64,000 nucleotides of DNA from Nodularia sphaerocarpa UHCC 0038 (GTDB lineage: Bacteria > Cyanobacteriota > Cyanobacteriia > Cyanobacteriales > Nostocaceae). The notes under the pieces were generated by a model. The model was not told where the DNA came from, searched no databases, and saw nothing but the letters and a program-made list of their open reading frames with translations. The stretch is from positions 4,220,356 to 4,284,355 of the forward strand of contig NZ_CP060140.1 in assembly GCF_022376295.1 (NCBI RefSeq), read 5' to 3'. Shown here piece after piece: positions 18,206 to 26,489 of the stretch. Both the position numbers and the translations under genes were made by a program. Position 1 is the stretch's first letter. Each line of letters begins with the position of its first letter.

Positions 18206-19975
18206 ATGAGCAATAGACCCCTAAAATTATTGTTAATTGACCAAGACCCCATATTTCGCTTAGGACTACGGGTAGCATTGTCAGCATTACCTGACATCGA
18301 AGTGGTATCGGAGGCAGAAACAGATACAACGGCTTTGCAGATATTAGCAGAATTGGCTCAACAAGACCCCAATCAAGTCAATTTGGTAGTTTTAGAATTA
18401 GGCAACGGTCGCTCAATTTCCAGTCAACAGCATGGGTTACAACTTTGTCAACAACTCAAAATTCAATACCCTCAATTACCAGTGTTGCTACTTAGTTCGG
18501 TTCAAGAACCAGGATTACTGTTAGCAGTTCAGGCTGCTGGTGTTAATGGCTACTGTCCTAAAGGTACTCCCATTTCTCAATTAATCGCGGCTATGGAAGC
18601 AGTCGCAGATAATGGTTTTTATTGGTTTCCTGAACGGCGAAGCGTAGAATCAACTACTCATCAGCCCATCACCCCATCGCCTATTCTACCCTTGGCTAGG
18701 CTGCGGAAAAATTGGTATTTGTCAGGAATTGGTTACATTGAAGCAAGTTTAGCCGAAGTGACGACGCAATTACAAACCCCTGGATTACCATTAATAGATC
18801 GAGCCGTTTTCGCTGGACAACGACGGGAACTGTTAGCAGCTCGTTCGTTATTGACTCTGTTATTAGTTTCACCACAGGAAAGACAACAGGAAGAATCAAT
18901 TTCTGCGCCTCCGAAACCCCCTGTAAAGCCTTCCTTAAGTAGTGCCATTGTGCCATTGGAGTTACAACAACTACCAACGTCGCCGCCTCTACTTAGCCCG
19001 CGATCGCTCCAATCTGATCTATTCTCATTATGTGTGACCAAATTACAATTATCTTTACAAAATGTCACCGATGTAGCTTTAGAAATTGACATTTTTCGTG
19101 AAGATAAAAAACGGGAATTACTATATTTAACGCTGCAAAAACTGGCGCAAAAACTTGATGAATTGCGTGTTCCTCAAGTGACAATTGCTCAACTACAAGA
19201 CATTAAAGACAGCATATTATATGATTTATGGCAAGCAGTAATTACAGATTATTTTGGTAAATTTTATCGAGTGCAAGTAAGTAACCAGAATATAGAAGTC
19301 GTTAATTTACTCCTGCAAAATTATCGAGTTATCCAAACAGAGATTTTTGATAAAATTCCCTTAGTTGTAGAATTATTTGCTTATTTGGTATTTCAGACAG
19401 ATTTGCACATTGATAATACTTGTTATTGTGCCGGTAGCCCTGAAGCTAAATCCCAAGCATTAATAATTTTAGAAAATCTATTAATTCAGGTAGCCAATGG
19501 TGTAGTTCAACCACTGCTCAACTCTTTAGCAGATGTGGAAGAAATTAAAGAAAATTATTATGACCGCAGATTAATTTCTACAAGAGAAATAGAACGCTTT
19601 CGTAATGAGTTGTCATGGAAATATCGTTTAAACAAGTATATTAATGAGCCGAAAGCTATGTTTGAAAGTAGCTATGAGCTATTTGTATTAGCACCGCGCG
19701 GTATTGCTAAAACTTCACTTTATGCTCCCCGTAGTCAGGAATTAGCAAAACTTTCTGGTATTCCCCTATTAGTCACATTAACACTAGAATTTCGTGATGC
19801 GATCGCACCCCGGTTAAAATCATTATTAGCAGTTGTCGGTAGTGGTATTGTTTTTCTACTCACAAAAATAGTTGGTCGAGGTTTAGGTTTAATCGGTCGT
19901 GGTATCCTACAAGGAATTGGCAGCGTATCCTTTACAGAAAAGAATTTTAAGCGCAATAGTGAGCGCCCAAAGTGA
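18206..19975 (+). CDS. Receiver-like domain plus DUF3685 protein
   Basis: This 589-residue protein opens with a response-regulator receiver-like domain (about 5-145) and ends with a region of the cyanobacterial DUF3685 type (about 270-540), with a final hydrophobic segment (about 545-580). The acidic pocket D12 and D14 (LLIDQDP) and the lysine in GYCPKGTP are kept. However, the phospho-acceptor position reads VVLELG, with E64 where Asp is expected, so phosphorylation is unlikely. No HTH output domain is seen. It is probably membrane-associated; the role is unknown. Confidence 0.75.
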   Translation: MSNRPLKLLLIDQDPIFRLGLRVALSALPDIEVVSEAETDTTALQILAELAQQDPNQVNLVVLELGNGRSISSQQHGLQLCQQLKIQYPQLPVLLLSSVQEPGLLLAVQAAGVNGYCPKGTPISQLIAAMEAVADNGFYWFPERRSVESTTHQPITPSPILPLARLRKNWYLSGIGYIEASLAEVTTQLQTPGLPLIDRAVFAGQRRELLAARSLLTLLLVSPQERQQEESISAPPKPPVKPSLSSAIVPLELQQLPTSPPLLSPRSLQSDLFSLCVTKLQLSLQNVTDVALEIDIFREDKKRELLYLTLQKLAQKLDELRVPQVTIAQLQDIKDSILYDLWQAVITDYFGKFYRVQVSNQNIEVVNLLLQNYRVIQTEIFDKIPLVVELFAYLVFQTDLHIDNTCYCAGSPEAKSQALIILENLLIQVANGVVQPLLNSLADVEEIKENYYDRRLISTREIERFRNELSWKYRLNKYINEPKAMFESSYELFVLAPRGIAKTSLYAPRSQELAKLSGIPLLVTLTLEFRDAIAPRLKSLLAVVGSGIVFLLTKIVGRGLGLIGRGILQGIGSVSFTEKNFKRNSERPK

Positions 19976-20057
19976 GGGGAGTTACTTCGACTTACTTCGA
20001 CTTCGCTCAGTACAAGTCGCTCAGTAACCGGGGGAGTGGGGAATCAGTAGGTATTAT

Positions 20058-20088
20058 ACAAGGGCGGGCAGGATGCCCACCCCACAAG
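20058..20088. repeat. GC-rich palindromic interspersed repeat (GGGCGGGCAGGATGCCCACCCC type)
   Basis: The hairpin core GGGCAGGATGCCC is flanked by CAAG and CTTG-like ends. Related copies lie at about 21806-21872, 34527-34560, 47816-47850, 54138-54172 and 56740-56766. It is an intergenic repeat family with no coding content. Confidence 0.8.
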
Positions 20089-20215
20089 ATTTATATTATT
20101 AATATGTGTACTTCCACATAAAGCACAAAAAAAATATTCCTGCTCCCTCTCCTTACTTTCGCGTAGCGTCTCCCTTTGGGAGAAGGAGAGGGTTGGGGTG
20201 AGGTTCCATGAAGTT

Positions 20216-21670
20216 TCACAAATTCCAGTCACGGCGAAAATGAAAGAAGCCTTCCAGAAAATCTTGTAACCCAGAATTGCTATTTAACTTTTGCTGACCC
20301 CACTCTCTAGCTGTGTTTTCGATAATTTCTGAAAAACTGGGATAGACAGCAGATAAATTTGCTAATTGCTTAACTGGAATTTTTTCAGACATCGCCAAAG
20401 CAATTAAATTAATTAACTCCCCCGCTTCCGCCCCCAATATAGAAGCACCCAAAATTTCCCCATTGCGGAGTACAATTAATTTACATATACCTGTAGTTTC
20501 GTCCCGCAGTTGGGCTGCTGTAACTGATTTATAATATTGTCGCAAAACTAAAACTTCATCTGGTTTAAATTGGCGTTTTGCTTGCGCCTCAGTCAAACCC
20601 ACTTCCGCCAATGTGGGATGAGAATTGAGCGCCCAAGGTATGCACTGATAATTTACCCTTAATCTAGGAAAAAACAGGGCATTTTTTACAGCAATTCTCG
20701 CTTCATAATTAGCAACATTGGTAAAATCATAACCACCAATCACATCACCACAGGCATAAATGCGGTGGTTTGTGGTTTGTAATTTATCATTGACAACTAA
20801 GCGACGCTGCCGCCATTTTACGCCCACAGCCGCCAAATTGAGAAACTCAACGTTTGGTTCTTGGTTTGTTGCTACTAAAATTTCATCAGTTTCAATTGCT
20901 TTATCTCCGGCTTGTACCCACTTTTTACCAGCAATTAATTTTACTTGAATTACTGGTTTTTCAGTGAGAACACGCACACCATCAACTTCTAACTGTGCTT
21001 GCAGCAGGTGGGCAATTTCTGAGTCAGCATAAGGCAGAATAGATGGAGATTTAACTGCCAAAGTTACGCTACAACCCAACCGCGCCAGGGTTTGAGCTAC
21101 TTCAATGCTTTGGGGAACACCGCCAATAATTACCCAATTTTGGGGTAAGGTTGCTTGGTTGAGCGATCGCCAAATATTAGATAAAGTTAAGTAGCTTGTG
21201 GTTTGTAATCCTTCAATTTCGGGAACGCCTCGCACAGAACCACTAGCTAATAAATAAGTACGCCCCCGTAGCAGGCGTTGATTGACAGCAAAGGCTAAAT
21301 GGGGTAAAGATTCAAATTGACCACTGCCAAGAATCACATCGACACCAAGGGCGGCTAAATTAGCCAGAGAGTTCTGTTCTTCGATATTGGACACAACGCC
21401 GTCAGTATACCGCTTGGCTTCTTTCCATGTCACGGATGCTTGACATTTGTCGCAAGTATCAGCTTGTGTAGTGTGAATACCCAAACCAGCGACATCATTC
21501 ATGTTATGAACGATTTTGGCGATTTCGCTCAATGCTTGCTGTTGACTAAATTCATAATTTACTTGAGACTCCACCAAAGCCACAGTAGCCTTGAGTTGAG
21601 TCGCTACTAAGGCTGCATAGCGTCCAGCTAGAGTACCACCAATAATTACTAAATCATAATCAATTGTCAT
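20216..21670 (-). CDS. Pyridine nucleotide-disulfide oxidoreductase-like flavoprotein lacking the redox disulfide
   Basis: This 484-residue protein of the mercuric reductase/lipoamide dehydrogenase fold has an N-terminal FAD site (DLVIIGGTLAGRYAA, 6-20), a central NAD(P) site (VIIGGVPQSIEVAQTLARLG), a second FAD motif (IYACGDVIGG) and a dimerisation domain. The CxxxxC redox centre expected near residue 40 is missing (sequence VESQVNYEFSQQQ). The usual catalytic His in the HP.SE motif is Y443 (AVYPSFSE). A different pair, C73-x-x-C76 (TCDKC), is present. The reaction cannot be that of the classical enzymes. The start codon sits at the edge of a heptamer array. Confidence 0.8.
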   Translation of the reverse strand: MTIDYDLVIIGGTLAGRYAALVATQLKATVALVESQVNYEFSQQQALSEIAKIVHNMNDVAGLGIHTTQADTCDKCQASVTWKEAKRYTDGVVSNIEEQNSLANLAALGVDVILGSGQFESLPHLAFAVNQRLLRGRTYLLASGSVRGVPEIEGLQTTSYLTLSNIWRSLNQATLPQNWVIIGGVPQSIEVAQTLARLGCSVTLAVKSPSILPYADSEIAHLLQAQLEVDGVRVLTEKPVIQVKLIAGKKWVQAGDKAIETDEILVATNQEPNVEFLNLAAVGVKWRQRRLVVNDKLQTTNHRIYACGDVIGGYDFTNVANYEARIAVKNALFFPRLRVNYQCIPWALNSHPTLAEVGLTEAQAKRQFKPDEVLVLRQYYKSVTAAQLRDETTGICKLIVLRNGEILGASILGAEAGELINLIALAMSEKIPVKQLANLSAVYPSFSEIIENTAREWGQQKLNSNSGLQDFLEGFFHFRRDWNL

Positions 21671-21777
21671 TTGTCATTAGTCATTGGTCATTTGTCATTG
21701 GTCATTAGTCATTGGTCATTGGTCATTGGTCATTGGTCATTGGTCATTGGTCATTAGTCATTTGTCATTGGTCATTG
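21666..21777. repeat. STRR heptamer array (GTCATTR/T, 16 copies)
   Basis: Sixteen head-to-tail 7-bp units of GTCATTG, GTCATTA or GTCATTT run from the start codon of the flavoprotein gene upstream. On the minus strand each unit carries an ATG (AATGACC or AATGACT). This is the longest such array in the window. A further fragment (CATTGGTCATTGGTC) lies at 21898-21912. Confidence 0.93.
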
Positions 21778-22009
21778 GGACTGACAAATAAAAAACATGA
21801 CAAATTTTCTTGTGGGATGGGTGTCCCCACCCGTCCTTTAATCAGGGCGGGCAAGATGCCCACCCCACAATATGGATAATTTATTTCTTGGAAATCTCAT
21901 TGGTCATTGGTCGAATTAAAATATGCGTGTTAGTTGAACCTTTGTAGAGACGTTGCATGCAACGTCTCTACATTATTATTTGCAACGTCTTTACATTATT
22001 TGTTGGATA
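21778..22009. other. Repeat-filled intergenic DNA downstream of the cobD-like gene
   Basis: With the heptamer array this completes a 339-base gene-free stretch. It holds two copies of the GC-rich palindromic repeat in opposite orientation (about 21806-21872), one 28-bp palindrome (21944-21971) and a partial second copy (GCAACGTCTTTAC). No gene or promoter is supported. Confidence 0.6.
21944..21971. repeat. 28-bp perfect palindrome, family copy 2 (centre TTGCATGCAA)
   Basis: GTAGAGACGTTGCA is followed by its exact reverse complement. Compared with the copy at 9549 both arms changed (TTCC/GGAA to TTGC/GCAA), so the palindrome stayed perfect. Confidence 0.9.
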
Positions 22010-23119
22010 TCAGTCAACCGTAATTGAAGATAACGCTTTTAATAAACGTTGATTATCAGACTCGGAACGGACAGCAACCCGGAAAAAGCGATCGCCTAAT
22101 TCTTTAAAACTCAGGCAATCACGAATTAAAATTTGGTGATGCTGGAGTAATTTTTTTTGTAACTGCAAAACCGATTGCTGTGACTCCACCAGTAAGAAGT
22201 TAGCAGCGCCTTCTAGAGGCTGTAAACCGGGAATTGAGGCTAAACCTTGAAAAAGTTGGTTTCGTGCCGGTGTTAGCCATTTCCAGGTAAGCTGTTGAAA
22301 CTCTTCGTCTTGGATTGCTGCAACTGCTGCGGCCGCCGCCAGGGTATTGACAGGCCAGGGGTCACGCCATGATTGCCATAGAGAAAGACGCTCAGGGTGT
22401 GCGATCGCATATCCTAATCTTAGTCCTGGTAGACTGTAAAATTTGGTGAGCGATCGCAATACTACTAAATTTGGATATTCCTGCACCACCCCAATCAGGC
22501 TTTGTTCCGCATCAGGAGGCACAAAATCCATAAACGCCTCATCCACCACCACCAAAGCGTATTCCTCCAAATAAGGCAAAATCGCCTCTCGTGAGAATAA
22601 CCTCCCCGTAGGATTGTGGGGATTATTCAGCAATAATCCAGAACTTGCGGATGGGGGAAGAGGCTGGGGGGCTGGGGGCTGGGGGCTGGGGGGAAGAAAT
22701 TTTTCCATCTCATTTCCCATTTCCCACTCCCCATTCAAAGAAAGGGGAAACTCCAGAATTTTAGCGTTGTATGCCGTTAGGGTACGGTAATAATCGCTAA
22801 AGGCTGGAGTAATTAAAGTTGTTGCGGATAAATTTGCTAACTCTCTACCTGCTAAAGTCAGTAATTCTGCTGAACCATTGCCCGGCAGAATCCACTCAGG
22901 ACGTAGTTGATGAAAGCGACCCAGAGCAAGTCTTAGGTCACTGTAATCTGGATCAGGATAGTGTCTAAGATTACCAACTTGAGAATAAATAGCGGCGATC
23001 GCACAATGAGGTGGCCCCAATGGACTGATGCTGGCAGAAAAATCCACAATAGCTTCAGGTGGACAACCAGCTAATGCTGCTGCCCAAACTAAATTTCCGC
23101 CGTGAACTGGTTGCCGCAT
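22010..23119 (-). CDS. cobD: Threonine-phosphate decarboxylase-like PLP aminotransferase
   Basis: This fold-type I PLP enzyme resembles CobD, which decarboxylates threonine phosphate to aminopropanol phosphate for the cobalamin loop. The N-terminal HGGN is CobD-like, LLLNNPHNPTG (162-172) and VVDEAF (about D193) are the PLP-fold motifs, and the PLP lysine is K226 in RSLTKFYS. It has 369 residues from the ATG at 23119; a TTG lies one codon earlier. Residues 129-157 (MGNEMEKFLPPSPQ and PAPQPLPPS) look like translated intergenic repeat inserted just before the PNPTG motif. HisC-type activity is the main alternative. It lies 26 bases after hup on the same strand. Confidence 0.78.
   Translation of the reverse strand: MRQPVHGGNLVWAAALAGCPPEAIVDFSASISPLGPPHCAIAAIYSQVGNLRHYPDPDYSDLRLALGRFHQLRPEWILPGNGSAELLTLAGRELANLSATTLITPAFSDYYRTLTAYNAKILEFPLSLNGEWEMGNEMEKFLPPSPQPPAPQPLPPSASSGLLLNNPHNPTGRLFSREAILPYLEEYALVVVDEAFMDFVPPDAEQSLIGVVQEYPNLVVLRSLTKFYSLPGLRLGYAIAHPERLSLWQSWRDPWPVNTLAAAAAVAAIQDEEFQQLTWKWLTPARNQLFQGLASIPGLQPLEGAANFLLVESQQSVLQLQKKLLQHHQILIRDCLSFKELGDRFFRVAVRSESDNQRLLKALSSITVD
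22649..22735. repeat. Intergenic-type repeat inserted in frame within the cobD-like gene
   Basis: The plus strand reads four tandem GCTGGGG-type heptamers (about 22673-22704), then GAAGAAATTTTTCC and TCCCATTTCCCACTCCCCATTC. The same kind of G-rich, AGAAATTT, CCCCATTCCC composition is common between genes here (for example 2615-2683 and 61918-61960). It encodes a Pro-rich segment with no counterpart in the fold. Confidence 0.75.
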
Positions 23120-23145
23120 CAAAAAGAGGTCTCCTAAAATGTGAT

Positions 23146-23448
23146 CTATTCTTTTACTTCTTTGGGTTCTTTTGGGGGTGCAACCTTTTCTCTAAACAGC
23201 TTACCAGCAGAGAAAGCAGGAACCCTGGTGGCGGGGATTTCCATCTTTTCATTGGTTTTGGGGTTACGACCTTCACGAGCCTTGCGTTCCCGTGATTCAA
23301 AAGAGCCAAATCCTACGAGCGTGACCTTATCGCCAGAAGAAACAGCTTCGATAATCGTTTCCAAAGCCGCAGTTAAAACAGCATCCGCTTGTTTTTTGGT
23401 AACACTAGCCTTTTCAGACACAGCATCAACTAATTCACCCTTGTTCAT
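23146..23448 (-). CDS. hup: HU-family histone-like DNA-binding protein
   Basis: HU binds and bends DNA and organises the nucleoid; the Anabaena homologue HanA is needed for heterocyst differentiation. The protein has 100 residues. The body (MNKGELVDAVSEKASVTKKQ, then DKVTLVGFGSFESRERKARE and the beta-arm GRNPKTNEKMEIPATRVPAF) is typical. The last ten residues (PPKEPKEVKE) are a charged extension beyond the usual end. A strong AAGGAG ribosome-binding site lies six bases before the ATG. The next gene on the strand is the cobD-like gene, 26 bases away. Confidence 0.96.
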   Translation of the reverse strand: MNKGELVDAVSEKASVTKKQADAVLTAALETIIEAVSSGDKVTLVGFGSFESRERKAREGRNPKTNEKMEIPATRVPAFSAGKLFREKVAPPKEPKEVKE

Positions 23449-23928
23449 ATCAAACTCCTTGATGTTTACTTCAGATTCTTTACTGTTGCACCATGTGGCA
23501 TCTTTAATTAATTCTCCTAACAGAGAATTACAAAAGTAGTCCTTTGGGAATATTTACATAAAAAATGGCTGCACATCCCATCGGCTCGACTTTTCAATGA
23601 ATCATTCTAAGGTGTTGTAGCCTGAAGTGGATAGATGAAACCATGAATTTATATAGATTTCAGGATTTTTTGTAATTTTTCAGTAATTTTTGCCAATAAA
23701 TTATACATGAAATTAGAAAAATACTGAAAAAATGCCCTGACTGTCAAAATCTAAATTCAACATTTCAAAACAAGAAATAGACAAAACCCGCACTTCGACA
23801 AGCTCCCTTCGACAAGCTCAGGGCATCGCAGTGACCACCGACGCGGGTTTGAAATCCTTAATTTCCTATTAGTCCGCGCAGGCGGACTTCGTTTGTTGGC
23901 CCGCGATTTCTAAGGGTTCCAGGGCTTC
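23449..23928. other. Promoter region of hup and 3' region of pilQ
   Basis: This 480-base stretch without a gene has an AT-rich part (23449-23760) that should hold the hup promoter. From 23780 it becomes repeat-rich: two copies of CTTCGACAAGCTC, an AAACCCGC/GCGGGTTT stem, and a hairpin AGTCCGC-GCAG-GCGGACT (23871-23888) of a kind that recurs in Nostocales genomes. No open frame is supported. Confidence 0.6.
23784..23850 (-). terminator. Possible terminator downstream of pilQ
   Basis: An exact 8-base stem, AAACCCGC (23784-23791) with GCGGGTTT (23843-23850), closes a 51-base loop that contains two CTTCGACAAGCTC repeats. On the minus strand the stem ends in GGGTTTTGT, a short U-rich tail. The position 78 bases after pilQ fits termination of the pilus operon; the long loop weakens the call. 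Confidence 0.4.
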
Positions 23929-26412
23929 TTACTGTCTCGGCACACTCAACCCACGACGCTCAATCATTTGCCGTACCTCTGGGCTGGGGCTGTAATTATA
24001 GCCATAAGCCGAGTTTTCAGTATCATCCATAATTTGAGGTGTGAGTAGCACAATCACCTCCTGACGCTCATTTTGTCGGTTTGTTCTTCTAAACAGCGAA
24101 CCAATCAGAGGAAGATCACCCAAAATAGGAAGCTTAGAAACACTTGTGCGGTCTGACTCTTGAATAATACCTGAGAGAATTAGCGTCTGACCATCTCGCA
24201 GGCGAACTACACCAGAAGTAAGGGAACGTGTTGAAACCAAAAATATTCTTTGGCTACCACCACCACCCAAATTAATGTCGGCTGGAGCTTGAGGAGATGA
24301 AACAGTTGGAGACACAGAAAGCGAGATAAAACCATTATCATCAATTCGATCAACTCTCACAGCCAGCTGTAAACCTACATTTGTTTTCTCAGCTGTAACT
24401 GTTTCTGAAGAAGTGCCATCACCACGAGTTATTTCCCTTGTGATATTACCCACAACTTCTTGAGTTAATTGAACGTCAGCTGTTTGACCTTCTTGCACAA
24501 TTAAGGTGGGGTCGGTCAAAATTTTGGCATTGCCATTTTGGACTTGAGCTTGCAAACTCGCGAGAAGTCGTTTAGGGTACTGATAAAGTGATGGAAGACT
24601 AGTTAAAATTGACCCTGGGCTTCCCAGAGTAGTTGCAGTTGTTGTAGTAGCAGGAGTACCGGGGCTGGTGAGATTACCATCAGCATCAAAAGTCGGAGGA
24701 ACAGCAGGAACCTCAGTAATGGTGGTGACAGTGGGTGTTCCTTGTGTAATACTCCTAATCCCTGTCTGAAATGGATCTGATGAAACCCCATTAAGAAGAC
24801 CGGGAAAGATCGCAGCACCTCCAGGTCTATTTTCAGTTATTCGCCCTCTATCAATAACTACTTGACCCACCCCAGTTCCTGGGACAGCGATTGGGTTATT
24901 TGGGTCAACAAAACCCTCAAATCCTGAATAAGGATTTGGGATAACTGTTGGGGTGGTTAAACTGTTATTTGCTTGTGACTGACTAGGAGGATTAACACCA
25001 CCAAAGTTCAGAGATGCTGCACCACCATCACTGACAAAGAAGTTATTACCAATACCAAAGGAAAAACTGGCATTCTGGTCTTTAGTATTTAAGAGGTTAA
25101 CATCGATAATCCTGACGTTAACTGCCACTTGACGACGGCGGAGATCAAGCGGAACAATTTGAGACATCGCAATTTCAACTAACTTAGGCTGACCAATTAA
25201 GGTAATAGTATTAGTTCGCACGTCTCCTGATACTTGTAAACCTCGCAATATAGGAATTGAGTCAATAAACGTAATTCGTTGAGCCTGAAGATTTGTATCT
25301 TCAGCAAGTTCTCTTCGCGATCCCTCTTCTGTACCTATCACATCTGTTGTTACCCTAGTAGTCTTAGGTTCAGCATTGGCAGCACTTTCTGCTCCCAAAT
25401 TAACTAAAACCCTTAAAATCTCTGGTACTGTTGCTTGGTTAAGTCTCAGGTTACGCACCACGAGATCGCGGGTAGAATTAGGCAGTTTAGTCCCCACAAA
25501 AATCGTGCGTCCACTGCGGTTAGCTTCTAAACCACTGAGGCGCAAAACGTAGTTAAAGACATCTTGCACTGGCTCGTTTTCTATATCTAGGGAGATTGTT
25601 TGATATGTTAGCCTTTCGGTAGCACCAGTATTAATCTGACTGGTAGAAGTAGAACCTTCCTTATTGTCTTCACCTCCTACATAAGCCAAATTCATCCCAG
25701 CCGCACGAGCCAGCAATGCCAAAACTTCGCGTACTGGTGCATCCCTCAAGACCAAACGGGGAACACGTTCCTGAGTGCCTAAGTCAATAGTGGTGGGAGA
25801 CGCATCTGTATTAGAAATAGAGATATCTCCCACTGGTGGAGCGACCGCTCTGGGTAAGAAAGGCGGCGCTTGATTCACAGGTTGACTAGGGCTAGCAGGT
25901 GGCGCAGGTCTGCCGTCAATTGAGATTTGTGGGTTAGGAACCAGAACATCTGGCCTAGCTGGGGCTGGAGTCGCAGCAGATGGTGCTGCTGTTGAAGCTG
26001 TGCTTGTAGATGGCGTAAAGCTGAGAGTAATTTCATTAGCCTTTCGCACCACAGGTTGATTTGTGGGGATGTTATTACTACCAGTTACTATTACCCGGAT
26101 GCTATTACCATCCAGTTGGATAACTTCCACCGCAGCAATTCCCGCAGCCGGGTTATCTTCACGAAAATTATTGCCTTGGGGTAAACGCAATTGAGTGTTA
26201 ATAATATCTGAGACTAAAGCATTACCTCTTTTTGTGGTGAAAACTTGGGGACGCGATCCTGAAGAACTGTTCAAAACAACGCTAACTCCACCATTAGCTG
26301 GATTGAGCTTCACTCCAGTTACTTGAGCAATCTGGGCTGATGCTGGTTGAGCTGCGATAAATACAAAAGCAGCCGCGCCTAATATGACACCATTACCGTG
26401 AAACTGTTTCAC
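23929..26412 (-). CDS. pilQ: Type IV pilus secretin PilQ
   Basis: This 827-residue outer-membrane secretin forms the pore through which the type IV pilus emerges, serving motility and DNA uptake. It has a signal peptide (ending near residue 26, ASAQI), an AMIN domain (about 30-130), a Pro/Ala-rich linker (about 135-195), STN and N-domains (about 215-420) and the secretin domain (about 440-800). PILGDLPLIGSLFRR near the end is a secretin signature. Two Gly/Thr/Pro-rich loops (about 480-620) are lengthened. The start is GTG at 26412; the nearby ATG is out of frame. Last gene of pilMNOQ. Confidence 0.95.
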   Translation of the reverse strand: MKQFHGNGVILGAAAFVFIAAQPASAQIAQVTGVKLNPANGGVSVVLNSSSGSRPQVFTTKRGNALVSDIINTQLRLPQGNNFREDNPAAGIAAVEVIQLDGNSIRVIVTGSNNIPTNQPVVRKANEITLSFTPSTSTASTAAPSAATPAPARPDVLVPNPQISIDGRPAPPASPSQPVNQAPPFLPRAVAPPVGDISISNTDASPTTIDLGTQERVPRLVLRDAPVREVLALLARAAGMNLAYVGGEDNKEGSTSTSQINTGATERLTYQTISLDIENEPVQDVFNYVLRLSGLEANRSGRTIFVGTKLPNSTRDLVVRNLRLNQATVPEILRVLVNLGAESAANAEPKTTRVTTDVIGTEEGSRRELAEDTNLQAQRITFIDSIPILRGLQVSGDVRTNTITLIGQPKLVEIAMSQIVPLDLRRRQVAVNVRIIDVNLLNTKDQNASFSFGIGNNFFVSDGGAASLNFGGVNPPSQSQANNSLTTPTVIPNPYSGFEGFVDPNNPIAVPGTGVGQVVIDRGRITENRPGGAAIFPGLLNGVSSDPFQTGIRSITQGTPTVTTITEVPAVPPTFDADGNLTSPGTPATTTTATTLGSPGSILTSLPSLYQYPKRLLASLQAQVQNGNAKILTDPTLIVQEGQTADVQLTQEVVGNITREITRGDGTSSETVTAEKTNVGLQLAVRVDRIDDNGFISLSVSPTVSSPQAPADINLGGGGSQRIFLVSTRSLTSGVVRLRDGQTLILSGIIQESDRTSVSKLPILGDLPLIGSLFRRTNRQNERQEVIVLLTPQIMDDTENSAYGYNYSPSPEVRQMIERRGLSVPRQ

Positions 26413-26489
26413 CGTTCATTCCTCACTATATAAAACACCTGTTCACCAACTATTTTTGAGTAGTAGTATTGGTTTTTCTACTCAGCACT

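Noticed and set aside
20118..20204. Possible rho-independent terminator or small RNA in the CTCCCTCTCC...GGAGAGGG stretch
   Set aside because: The same element recurs at many intergenic sites (16612, 30592, 33982, 40372, 49988), so it is an interspersed repeat rather than a gene-specific signal.
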